The translations under genes were made by a program, and so were the position numbers. Positions 1 through 7,826 of a stretch of DNA of 10,245 bases are shown piece by piece. The notes beneath the pieces are model-generated. The model was not told the DNA's origin and made no database searches. It worked only from the letters and a program-made list of their open reading frames with translations. Origin of the DNA: an uncultured Prevotella sp. (GTDB lineage Bacteria > Bacteroidota > Bacteroidia > Bacteroidales > Bacteroidaceae); contig CAKQFW010000063.1 in NCBI GenBank assembly GCA_934230965.1, positions 1 through 10,245 on the forward strand, read 5' to 3'. Positions within the stretch are counted from its first letter, which is position 1. Each line of letters begins with the position of its first letter.

Positions 1-362
1 GCGCCTCATTTTAATTATACTGATGTTTAGTTACCTTTTGCGGAGATATTCATTTTTGTTTTATAGAGGAAAGATACAGATTTTTTTAAAATATAAAAAG
101 CTGAGACAGCGATGAGATTATATAAAAATGTTTAAACACATTATTAACAAACTTTCTGTTAGCATGAATGATATCTATATCGTTTTAATGTGTAAAAGTG
201 TTAAATACGGGGTGGCTATTGGCTTAAAAAACTAAAAAGTGAACATACAACGAATTGTTTGCTTGGATAGCAAAAATTGTAAAATAATGGCATATCTGCT
301 GCTCACATCATTTACAATGTCTACATTATTGCATCAATAACCAGGTGTTTGTGTAGGGGTCT

Positions 363-432
363 GGCCAAGTATTCGGTATGATATCAATGTTCTTGTCTTA
401 CAATTAATATCGTATCGTGTCAGTACTTGGCC
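363..432. repeat. Inverted 9-bp copy of the array core
   Basis: GGCCAAGTA at 363-371 is the exact reverse complement of TACTTGGCC at 424-432 in the first unit of the tandem array. The 52 bases between are AT-rich and unrelated to the unit. The orientation would allow a long-range hairpin or two oppositely oriented binding sites. Confidence 0.5.
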
Positions 433-507
433 GAGATTACTGCAGTACTTGGCCGAGATTACTGTAGTACTTGCTTGAGATTACTGCAGTACTTGGTGCA
501 AGTACTG
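421..507. repeat. Tandem 22-bp imperfect palindromic repeats ending in a perfect palindrome
   Basis: Two identical adjacent 22-bp units (421-442, 443-464) are followed by a third diverged unit (465-486) and a partial fourth (from 487). Each full unit is an imperfect dyad: arms CAGTA and TACTG enclose the near-palindromic core CTTGGCCGAG, followed by an unpaired AT. The last copy changes into a perfect 9-bp inverted repeat, CAGTACTTG and CAAGTACTG around GTG (487-507). There are no unique spacers, so this is not a CRISPR array. The array could be a protein-binding array, an RNA-structure element or a dispersed intergenic repeat family; the sequence alone does not decide between these. Confidence 0.85.
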
Positions 508-583
508 AGAGGCAACACTGTCTGTGCTGAATATCATCATTGGCTATGGTTGTAAAAATTCGTATAAACATTAACGAAAACAA

Positions 584-614
584 TTGTTGTTTCAATAATA
601 ATAACTATCTTTAC
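584..614 (+). promoter_or_regulatory. Possible Bacteroidota-type promoter of the 684-989 gene
   Basis: TATCTTTA at 607-614 differs from the -7 consensus TAnnTTTG only in its last base. A TTG at 584-586 lies 20 bases upstream, about where the -33 element is expected. Transcription would start about 60 nt before the ATG at 684. A small inverted repeat (AGCCG 615-619, CGGCT 624-628) would fall at the start of the transcript. The match is imperfect and there is no experimental support. Confidence 0.35.
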
Positions 615-683
615 AGCCGAATGCGGCTATGGTTGCAAGTATAAATATAGGTACACGAATATTTATCAATAAAAATAAACAAT

Positions 684-989
684 ATGGATATAAGACTGAT
701 TGTTGGCGTTTGTAGCGCTATCCCTTTCATCATTTTGGGCATTGTGATGTTGCTGGGTAAAGGCGACAAACTTATTGCAGGCTATAACACAGCCAGTGAA
801 GAAGAGCGAGAGAAGGTAAATATAGTGCGTCTGCGTATTGTTATGATGATTGTTTGTTTATTCACCTCAGTGTATCTTCTAGCGCTGTCATATTTTGGTG
901 ATAGTTATGGAAAGGTCCTTTCAGCCGTATTCTTCGTGGTCTTGGCAATATGTGTTATTATAGCCAACACTTGGGCAAAAAAGAAATAG
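684..989 (+). CDS. DUF3784-like small membrane protein
   Basis: This 101-aa protein has three predicted membrane segments, at about residues 4-25, 48-68 and 76-95, and ends in a basic tail (WAKKK). Between the first two helices is a charged loop with GKGDKLIAGYNTASEEER (about residues 25-42). The pattern 'GKG..LIAGYNT.S.EE' is typical of DUF3784 proteins, short uncharacterised inner-membrane proteins found in Firmicutes and Bacteroidota. Length and helix number fit that family. No biochemical role is known, and none is suggested by the neighbours: the gene stands alone, preceded by a long non-coding region and convergent with the ABC-F gene. The start is the only ATG near the first hydrophobic segment. 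Family recognition is from memory of the motif. Confidence 0.75.
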   Translation: MDIRLIVGVCSAIPFIILGIVMLLGKGDKLIAGYNTASEEEREKVNIVRLRIVMMIVCLFTSVYLLALSYFGDSYGKVLSAVFFVVLAICVIIANTWAKKK

Positions 990-1007
990 AGTGCTTTTCT
1001 TTTTTTT
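977..1007 (+). terminator. A/U-rich hairpin with T-run at the end of the DUF3784-like gene
   Basis: AAAAAAGAAA (977-986) pairs perfectly with TTTCTTTTTT (996-1005) across a 9-nt loop that contains the stop codon (987-989), and the T-run continues to 1007. The shape is that of an intrinsic terminator, but the stem is almost entirely A-U, so it may be weak. Confidence 0.45.
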
Positions 1008-1025
1008 GATACAAGGTAGAAAATG

Positions 1026-1074
1026 TACATAACCGTAGGCTCCTGTTCTTCGTTTCATTGCCCACGGTTATGTA
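1026..1074. terminator. 11-bp inverted repeat between convergent genes
   Basis: TACATAACCGT (1026-1036) and ACGGTTATGTA (1064-1074) are perfect inverted repeats. After one A/C mismatch three further pairs form (GGC 1038-1040 with GCC 1060-1062), leaving a 19-nt loop. It lies between the stops at 989 and 1095. On the minus strand the hairpin is followed by a short T stretch, so it is best read as the terminator of the ABC-F gene. On the plus strand no T-run follows. Confidence 0.55.
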
Positions 1075-1094
1075 TATTCGCAATTTATGATGGT

Positions 1095-2729
<1,635 letters not shown>

Positions 2730-2763
2730 ATCTGTTTCTTGGGCTTATTGTGAAATAACCCTA

Positions 2764-2771
2764 CAAAATTA
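2764..2771 (-). promoter_or_regulatory. Candidate -7 box of the ABC-F gene
   Basis: Read on the minus strand, TAATTTTG fits the Bacteroidota -7 consensus TAnnTTTG exactly. It lies 34 bases upstream of the ATG at 2729. No clear TTTG-type -33 element is seen at the expected distance, so confidence is limited. Confidence 0.4.
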
Positions 2772-2803
2772 ACTAAAATAATTCAATTTGCCACGTAAAA
2801 CGC

Positions 2804-2847
2804 AAGGTAAAGCGCGTTTATCTTCACTCGGCAAAGCGTGTTACCTT
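2804..2847. repeat. Inverted repeat between divergent promoters
   Basis: AAGGTAA (2804-2810) and TTACCTT (2841-2847) are perfect inverted repeats. After one mismatch the stem continues for four pairs (one G-U) within GCGC and GCGT. The element sits upstream of both the ABC-F and the hexosaminidase promoters, where it might be an operator or a remnant structural repeat. Apart from this element and the two promoters, nothing recognisable was seen between 2730 and 2983. Confidence 0.4.
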
Positions 2848-2978
2848 ACTTTAAACGGCCCATCGCTCGGCTTCGACGCCAGCCTAAGCAAGAACCGCCA
2901 TACGCATACGAAATAGGGTCGTGGTATAAAAATAAAACATTTCAAGCCATATTATCTTTAAAAATCATTTATTTTTTG

Positions 2979-2986
2979 TAAGTTTG
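2979..2986 (+). promoter_or_regulatory. -7 box of the hexosaminidase cluster
   Basis: TAAGTTTG is an exact match to TAnnTTTG, and a partial -33 element (TTTA, 2957-2960) lies 18 bases upstream. Transcription would begin near 2993, leaving an untranslated leader of about 50 nt before the ATG at 3044. This placement argues against translation starting at the upstream TTG at 2984, which lies inside the promoter. Confidence 0.6.
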
Positions 2987-2994
2987 CACATTAA

Positions 2995-3013
2995 CATCTC
3001 GCAGTGTGAGATG
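2995..3013 (+). promoter_or_regulatory. Small inverted repeat at the expected 5' end of the hexosaminidase mRNA
   Basis: CATCTC (2995-3000) and GAGATG (3008-3013) form a perfect 6-bp stem around a 7-nt loop, directly after the predicted transcription start. An alternative in-frame ATG (3011-3013) would lie in its 3' arm. It could stabilise the mRNA end or be an operator half-site pair. Confidence 0.35.
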
Positions 3014-3043
3014 ATAAACAAAACAAAGACACACAAACAGCCT

Positions 3044-5335
3044 ATGAAGCGTTTCATCCTTGGTGCAATACTTTTCTTAAACGGCATGGCCCTCAGCGCC
3101 ACCGTTACGGTGCCCCTCATACCACAACCCCAACAGGTAGAGTGGGGTGAGGGCGAGGTAACGTTGCCTCGTCATTTCACCATTCGCGTAACCCATCCCT
3201 CGCTGAAACCTCTGGGGCATTATCTCTCTTCTATCTTGGCACAGTATGGCATCGATGCTCGGGTGGCCACCTTTGGCCAAGGCTTCATACGCCTCGCCCT
3301 TGAAGAAGAAAATGCTTTTAAGGTTTCTGCTACAACGACCGACACTGCCGCCCTGGCCGAACGCTATCTGTTGCAAACCGAGAGCAAAGGCATCAAGATA
3401 TCAGCCCCACGTGTGGCTGGTTTAGTAAACGGTGTTGCCACCCTACGCCAACTGCTGCCCGCCCGCCCCCAGACACCCGCCGCTGTGCCACAAGTAACAG
3501 TGTCCGACGTGCCACATTATGGCTGGCGTGGCTTGATGATAGACAGTTCGCGGCACTTCTTCACCCCCAATGAGCTGAAGCAAACCCTCGACCTCATGGC
3601 GCTGTATAAACTGAACAAGATGCACTGGCACCTGACCGACGACCAAGGGTGGCGTATAGAGATAAAAGCCTATCCGCTGCTCACCGAGCAAGGGGCATGG
3701 CGCACGCTGAACAACCAAGACCGCTGGTGCCAAAAGACCGCCACCATGACGCATAACGATGACCTGCAACTTGAGGCTCACAGCCTACGCATCACCCAAA
3801 AGGGCGACACGCTGTATGGTGGCTTTTATACGCAAGACGAGGTGAAAGACATTGTGGCTTATGCTCAGGCGCGAGGCATTGAGGTGATACCCGAAATAGA
3901 TATGCCGGGCCACTCGCTCAGCGCTATTGCCTGTTATCCGTGGTTGGGCTGTGGCGCCAATAACCAGTGGGCCGACTTCTCGTCGCCCCTTTGTTTGGGC
4001 AACGACCGCGTGTTGCAGTTTTGCCGCGACGTGTGGACCGAACTGTTCAACCTCTTCCCCTCGCCATACGTACACATAGGTGGCGACGAGGTAGATATGG
4101 TGTTCTGGAAACAATGTCCTCGCTGTCAGGCTCGCATGAAAAGTAACCACTTGGCCGATGGGCATGCCTTGCAAGCTTGGTTCACAAATAATATGCAGGC
4201 GTTTTTTACCGCCCACGGCAAACGTATGATAGGGTGGGACGAGATGCTGGATGGCGGACATATGCCATCGGCCACAGTAATGTGGTGGCGTGGTGGTAAT
4301 GCCGATGCTGCTGTAAAAGCAGCGCGTGCTGGTAACGATGTGGTGTGCTGCCCCACCACACATTTTTATTATGATTATGTTGAGAACGATATCGATGTAG
4401 AGAAAATTCTCTGCTTCGATGTGCCCACTGCGATGACCTCTGCCGACCGACAGCATGTGTTAGGACTGCAAGGCAACCTGTGGAGTGAACATATACCGTC
4501 GTTCAATCGACTTACTTATATGGCTCTGCCACGCATGATAGCGCAAGCTGAGGCTGCATGGGTGCCTGCCGACAAACGACAGTATGCCGACTTTAGTAAG
4601 CGCCTTACGGCTCATTATCAGCGCCTCGAAGCTATGGGCGTGCGTTATCGGTTGCCTGGTCTAAAGGGGCTGTATCAGCAAAACATTTATTTTGGCAAGG
4701 GGCAAGCTCGTGTAACGTGTGCCGACCCCTCGGTAGAGATACGCTATACCACTGATGGCACGGTGCCCGATAGCAAGTCACGGCTCTATACTCAACCCCT
4801 TACGGTAACTCAACCCACCAACTTCTGCTTCCGCGCCTTTGGTAAGGATGGTAACAAAGGCGACGCGATACATGCCTCCTTTGCTCCCGCCACCTATCGC
4901 GAGGCTACGGGTGGTCCCCAAAAACCTGTGCAAGGCCTTAACGCTACGTGGTACGACTATACAGGCCCCTCGTGCGCTGGCATCACAACGGCTCCGCTTA
5001 AGGGCAACTATCATACCCAAGGCGTGGCCATACCTAAAGAGGTGAAAGGTAATATCGGCCTCGTTATCACAGGCTTTATCTATGTGCCTACCGATGGCGC
5101 TTACGGCTTTGTGCTTACCTCTGACGATGGTAGCTTGCTTAGTATCGATGGACAGGTGGCCGTTGACAACGATGGCGAACATTCAACCATACAACGGTCG
5201 GCACAGGTGGCGTTACGCAAAGGCTATCACACCATTAACGTGCAATATTTTGATCATAATGGTGGCGACCTCTCGCTCGATGTGTATAATGCAGAAGGAA
5301 AACTGCTGGATGCCAAACAGTTGTTCTTCAAATAA
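3044..5335 (+). CDS. Secreted GH20 beta-N-acetylhexosaminidase with C-terminal PA14-like domain
   Basis: The enzyme removes terminal N-acetylglucosamine or N-acetylgalactosamine from glycans by substrate-assisted catalysis. The start at 3044 gives 763 aa with a clear signal peptide (MKRFILGAILFLNGMALSA, about 19 residues). ATG 3011 is in frame but would put hydrophilic residues ahead of the signal. Domains: an N-terminal GH20b-like domain (about 22-150); a GH20 barrel (about 160-500) with HWHLTDDQGW (194-203) and the catalytic Asp-Glu pair in HIGGDEV (D348, E349); a chitobiase C-terminal-like beta domain (about 548-612, with RYTTDGTVPDS); and a PA14-like domain (about 628-755, with GAYGFVLTSDDGSLLSIDG) that probably binds carbohydrate. 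Likely location is periplasm or outer surface, acting on host mucin or other glycans. It is the first gene of a plus-strand cluster, 39 nt before the ABC ATPase gene. Family certain, substrate unknown. Confidence 0.95.
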   Translation: MKRFILGAILFLNGMALSATVTVPLIPQPQQVEWGEGEVTLPRHFTIRVTHPSLKPLGHYLSSILAQYGIDARVATFGQGFIRLALEEENAFKVSATTTDTAALAERYLLQTESKGIKISAPRVAGLVNGVATLRQLLPARPQTPAAVPQVTVSDVPHYGWRGLMIDSSRHFFTPNELKQTLDLMALYKLNKMHWHLTDDQGWRIEIKAYPLLTEQGAWRTLNNQDRWCQKTATMTHNDDLQLEAHSLRITQKGDTLYGGFYTQDEVKDIVAYAQARGIEVIPEIDMPGHSLSAIACYPWLGCGANNQWADFSSPLCLGNDRVLQFCRDVWTELFNLFPSPYVHIGGDEVDMVFWKQCPRCQARMKSNHLADGHALQAWFTNNMQAFFTAHGKRMIGWDEMLDGGHMPSATVMWWRGGNADAAVKAARAGNDVVCCPTTHFYYDYVENDIDVEKILCFDVPTAMTSADRQHVLGLQGNLWSEHIPSFNRLTYMALPRMIAQAEAAWVPADKRQYADFSKRLTAHYQRLEAMGVRYRLPGLKGLYQQNIYFGKGQARVTCADPSVEIRYTTDGTVPDSKSRLYTQPLTVTQPTNFCFRAFGKDGNKGDAIHASFAPATYREATGGPQKPVQGLNATWYDYTGPSCAGITTAPLKGNYHTQGVAIPKEVKGNIGLVITGFIYVPTDGAYGFVLTSDDGSLLSIDGQVAVDNDGEHSTIQRSAQVALRKGYHTINVQYFDHNGGDLSLDVYNAEGKLLDAKQLFFK

Positions 5336-5360
5336 AAACGGCTGTTCTTCAAATAAAAAC
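5322..5360 (+). repeat. 18-bp direct repeat (21-nt period) spanning the hexosaminidase stop codon
   Basis: TGTTCTTCAAATAAAAAC occurs at 5322-5339 and again at 5343-5360, separated by 3 nt. Because the period is 21, the copy lies in the same frame, so the terminal Phe-Phe-Lys-stop is repeated downstream. It looks like a recent tandem duplication, and the second copy acts as a spare stop. Confidence 0.85.
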
Positions 5361-5374
5361 TGAAAACAAGAGCA

Positions 5375-6001
5375 ATGTTAGAAATAAGAAATGCTACATG
5401 GGCGAAGGACGCTCATACCAGGGTGCCCAACTTCTCTATGGCGGCGCCCGACAGCACTCTAACGGCCATTTGTGGGCCCAAGGGCTGCGGAAAGACGGCC
5501 CTTATTGAAACGCTGATGGGGCTGCGCCCACTGGCGAAAGGGTATGTGTCGGTTGATGGCGAACTGCTACAACCTGCTACGGCTGTCTTCTTTCGCTCGC
5601 GCATGGCCTATGTGCCGCAAACGTTGCAAGCGCCAGGACAGCTAACGGCCAACGAACTGCTGCAGTTGTATGCCGACTGCAGCAAGCGGTCGCACCAAAC
5701 GTTGCGCAAAGACGATGTGCAACAGCTATGGCCAGCACTGCAACTCGACGATGCGCTTTGGTCCTCGCCCCTCTACCTGCTTTCTGCATCCGAGCAGCGA
5801 CGCATCTTGCTCAGCTTCGCTCTGGGCGCCCACCGCTCGCTGTTGGTGGCCGACGACCCTACGGGCGGTCTCGACGATGCGCTGTCGCACGTGGTAACGC
5901 GTCTTCTTAGCCAGTATGCTGCTTTGGGTCATACGGTGCTGGTGGCTACGTCCGACCCTGTCTTGGTGGGTGTGGCCCATCATCTGGTATCACTTACATA
6001 A
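5375..6001 (+). CDS. Short ABC transporter ATPase-like protein with degenerate catalytic motifs (distantly FetA-like)
   Basis: A 208-aa single ABC domain. Walker A is intact (GPKGCGKT, 34-41) and the Q-loop is present (Q82). The signature is LSASEQRR (136-143) instead of LSGGQ. The residue after the Walker B Asp is D161 rather than the catalytic Glu. The switch His of the H-loop is replaced (TSDP, S193). ATP binding seems possible, but hydrolysis should be slow or absent. The next gene, 45 nt downstream, encodes a membrane protein resembling UPF0014/FetB permeases, so the pair probably forms a two-component transporter-like complex similar in layout to FetAB (E. coli YbbL-YbbM), which is linked to iron homeostasis. 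The substrate cannot be inferred. The ABC fold is sure; the FetA relationship is an inference from the partner. It is probably co-transcribed with the upstream hexosaminidase gene. Confidence 0.8.
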   Translation: MLEIRNATWAKDAHTRVPNFSMAAPDSTLTAICGPKGCGKTALIETLMGLRPLAKGYVSVDGELLQPATAVFFRSRMAYVPQTLQAPGQLTANELLQLYADCSKRSHQTLRKDDVQQLWPALQLDDALWSSPLYLLSASEQRRILLSFALGAHRSLLVADDPTGGLDDALSHVVTRLLSQYAALGHTVLVATSDPVLVGVAHHLVSLT

Positions 6002-6022
6002 GCAATGATACCCTTTACATAA
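5994..6022 (+). repeat. Eroded 21-nt-period repeat over the ATPase stop codon
   Basis: TTACATAA at 5994-6001 recurs at 6015-6022, exactly 21 nt later and in the same frame, so a second in-frame stop (TAA, 6020-6022) follows in the same context. Flanking bases match only partly. The geometry is the same as the duplication at 5322-5360, but the match is short and could be chance. Confidence 0.45.
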
Positions 6023-6046
6023 ACAAGAAAACGAAAAAAAAGAGAT

Positions 6047-6961
6047 ATGGCAAATATACAATTGTCTTTTGTACAAATGGTGCTGGCCTTACTGCCCGCC
6101 CTGGTGCCCTTCTTCATCATACAGCTGTATGGCATGCGCCTCATGAAAAAGGCTACGGCCGCCTTTATAGGCATGCTGTTAAAATATGCTGTGGTGTGCC
6201 TCTTGCTGGTGGGCACGGCTGTGGCTGCCGCTGTGTGGGCCGACGTGTTGGCATCGTTGCTGTTTATCATCATGTCGGCCATCGTGGTTACACGTCGCGC
6301 TAAGCTCGCCATGGGGGTGCACCTCATGCCCGTGCTGGTGGGCACGGCGGTGTCGGTGGTGCTGTTCACGCTCTACGAGGTGTTTATCGTGATGGGGTCG
6401 GTAGCGGCCGATGTCAGCACACGCCTGTTGCCCCTGGTGGCCCTGCTGTGTGGTGGCATTATGGAGGTAAACGCCCGAGCCCTTACCTTTTATAATATGG
6501 GGTTGCAACATCATGCACACCTATACCACTATCTGCTGGCCAATGGCGCTACGCCTACCGATGCGCTGTTCTACTTTCGCAAACGTGCTATGGAGCGCAC
6601 CGTGCTGCATGGCGTGTCGCGCATGTCGTTGTCGGTGGTAGCGTCTACCCCTTGGGTGCTGTGGACATTGCTGCTGTGCCATCAGTCGTGGGTCACGGCC
6701 GTGGTGCTGCAAATAGCCCTTATGGTGGCTGCCATTGCTGCAGCCTTGGTGTCGATGGCGGTATCGCTGTATATGGCGGGCCGCTACATGCCTGATGGCT
6801 ACACGCTGTTACAGGCGGCCGAAGCTGGTCGTGCGGCACAGCCCGTAGCATCTGCTGCCGATGATAAGGAGGAAATGGTAGAGGATAAGGAAGAAGACGA
6901 GAATGAAGACGAAGAAGATGGAAGCGCAGAAACCCATGATGACAATGAAAACAACAATTAA
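6047..6961 (+). CDS. UPF0014/FetB-like multi-pass membrane protein with acidic C-terminal tail
   Basis: A 304-aa protein with about seven hydrophobic segments (roughly residues 7-27, 41-62, 66-82, 92-116, 125-146, 190-212 and 216-243). The stretch from about 160 to 245, including LLANGATPTDAL and a following AMERTVLHG segment, resembles the part of UPF0014/FetB permeases with the LALGAT..EAL pattern, a region that would contact the ATPase. The usual SLPGMM-type motif reads STPWVLW here, so the protein is a diverged member at best. The last 37 residues contain 19 Asp or Glu and few hydrophobic residues, and should be disordered; they may bind metal or be a simple low-complexity tail. It is 45 nt downstream of the ATPase gene, and the nuclease gene starts inside its 3' end. 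Membrane location is confident; family assignment is moderate; substrate is unknown. Confidence 0.7.
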   Translation: MANIQLSFVQMVLALLPALVPFFIIQLYGMRLMKKATAAFIGMLLKYAVVCLLLVGTAVAAAVWADVLASLLFIIMSAIVVTRRAKLAMGVHLMPVLVGTAVSVVLFTLYEVFIVMGSVAADVSTRLLPLVALLCGGIMEVNARALTFYNMGLQHHAHLYHYLLANGATPTDALFYFRKRAMERTVLHGVSRMSLSVVASTPWVLWTLLLCHQSWVTAVVLQIALMVAAIAAALVSMAVSLYMAGRYMPDGYTLLQAAEAGRAAQPVASAADDKEEMVEDKEEDENEDEEDGSAETHDDNENNN

Positions 6962-7826
6962 ACAATGTATATGGGTGCTGAGCGCCCTGCTATGTGTGGC
7001 TTGCAACGGCGTGAACCGCCAGCAAGCCTATGCCGTGGCAAAGACGCTGGTTGAGGCTGGAGCCGAAAACAATGCTGGTGCCGACAATGAGGTTAATGTA
7101 GAAGCCTCGGCAGCTCAAACAGCAAAAGCACTTGAGATGCCTGCAGCGCGCCCAAAAAGTGGCGAAGTGCTGCTCTATCGCGAAGGTTATACCGTGTCGT
7201 ATAACACCACTACGCTGCAACCCAACTGGGTGGCATGGCATCTTACCCCTAACCGCTTGAAGGGCAACGTGAAGCGTAACGATTATCCTTTTATCTCTGA
7301 CGACGAGGTGCCTGAGCCTCGTGTTGAAACGGCCGACTATCGACAGTCGGGCTACGACCGCGGACACATGTGTCCTGCTGGCGACAATAAATGGAGCGCC
7401 GAAGCTATGCGCCAGTCGTTCCTTTTTACGAATATCTGCCCACAGGCGCCAAACCTAAACCGTGGCGACTGGAACGAGATGGAACAGGCTTGCCGAAAAT
7501 GGGCTAAACAATATAATGGCGTGTATATTGTGTGCGGCCCCATCTTTTATAAGAGCAAACGGCAGCGCACCATAGGTCAGCACCGCATACCTGTTCCCGA
7601 TGCCTTCTTTAAAGTGGTGCTACGCATGGGCAAAGCGCCTCGAGCCATCGGTTTCATATATAAAAATATGGACGGAAACCGACCCAAAGGCGACTATGCC
7701 AATACGGTAGATGAGGTGGAACGCATCACGGGGCTCGACTTCTTCCCAGCCTTGCCCGATGAGATAGAACGCAAGGTTGAGGCTGAATGTAACTTTGCCG
7801 ACTGGGATATTAAAGATACTTTTTAA
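6945..7826 (+). CDS. DNA/RNA non-specific endonuclease, probable lipoprotein
   Basis: A 293-aa nuclease of the Serratia/NucA type (beta-beta-alpha metal fold), which cuts single- and double-stranded DNA and RNA using a metal ion. The active-site motif DRGH is at 138-141 (catalytic His141). The metal-ligand region NLNRGDWNEME starts at N170, with E178 eight residues later, the same spacing as N119 and E127 of the Serratia enzyme. ATG 6945 was chosen because it gives a compact signal sequence (MKTTIKQCIWVLSALLCVAC) ending in a likely lipobox with Cys20. ATGs at 6903, 6918, 6936 and 6939 are in frame but would add polar residues encoded by the neighbour's acidic tail. Residues about 21-70 are a low-complexity linker before the catalytic domain. 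It probably works outside the inner membrane in nucleic acid scavenging or defence. It overlaps the upstream gene by 17 nt and the convergent HAD gene by 17 nt. Confidence 0.9.
   Translation: MKTTIKQCIWVLSALLCVACNGVNRQQAYAVAKTLVEAGAENNAGADNEVNVEASAAQTAKALEMPAARPKSGEVLLYREGYTVSYNTTTLQPNWVAWHLTPNRLKGNVKRNDYPFISDDEVPEPRVETADYRQSGYDRGHMCPAGDNKWSAEAMRQSFLFTNICPQAPNLNRGDWNEMEQACRKWAKQYNGVYIVCGPIFYKSKRQRTIGQHRIPVPDAFFKVVLRMGKAPRAIGFIYKNMDGNRPKGDYANTVDEVERITGLDFFPALPDEIERKVEAECNFADWDIKDTF

Larger units (their letters stand above)
1..683. other. AT-rich intergenic region without a convincing gene
   Basis: No open reading frame of protein-like composition is seen on either strand across these 683 bases, and the base composition is clearly more AT-rich than the genes to the right. 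The stretch holds the 22-bp repeat array at 421-507, an inverted copy of part of its core at 363-371, an 11-nt direct repeat GGCTATGGTTG (542-552 and 625-635), and the perfect palindrome AACAATTGTT (579-588). A minus-strand ATG lies at 9-7, so a gene leaving the window to the left might start there, but only three codons are visible and nothing can be said about it. Confidence 0.6.

Noticed and set aside
136..193. 8-bp inverted repeat ACACATTA and TAATGTGT
   Set aside because: Arms are AT-rich and 42 bases apart in AT-rich DNA, so a chance match is likely.
421..507. Possible CRISPR array
   Set aside because: Units are directly adjacent with no unique spacers, and there are no cas genes in the window.
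2984..3043. Upstream TTG start for the hexosaminidase
   Set aside because: The TTG lies inside the -7 promoter box, and the added residues would precede a complete signal peptide that begins at 3044.
3785..4456. 223-aa open frame on the minus strand
   Set aside because: It lies entirely inside the hexosaminidase gene over its catalytic motifs, with a His-, Cys- and Ile-rich composition unlike a real protein; it is a shadow frame.
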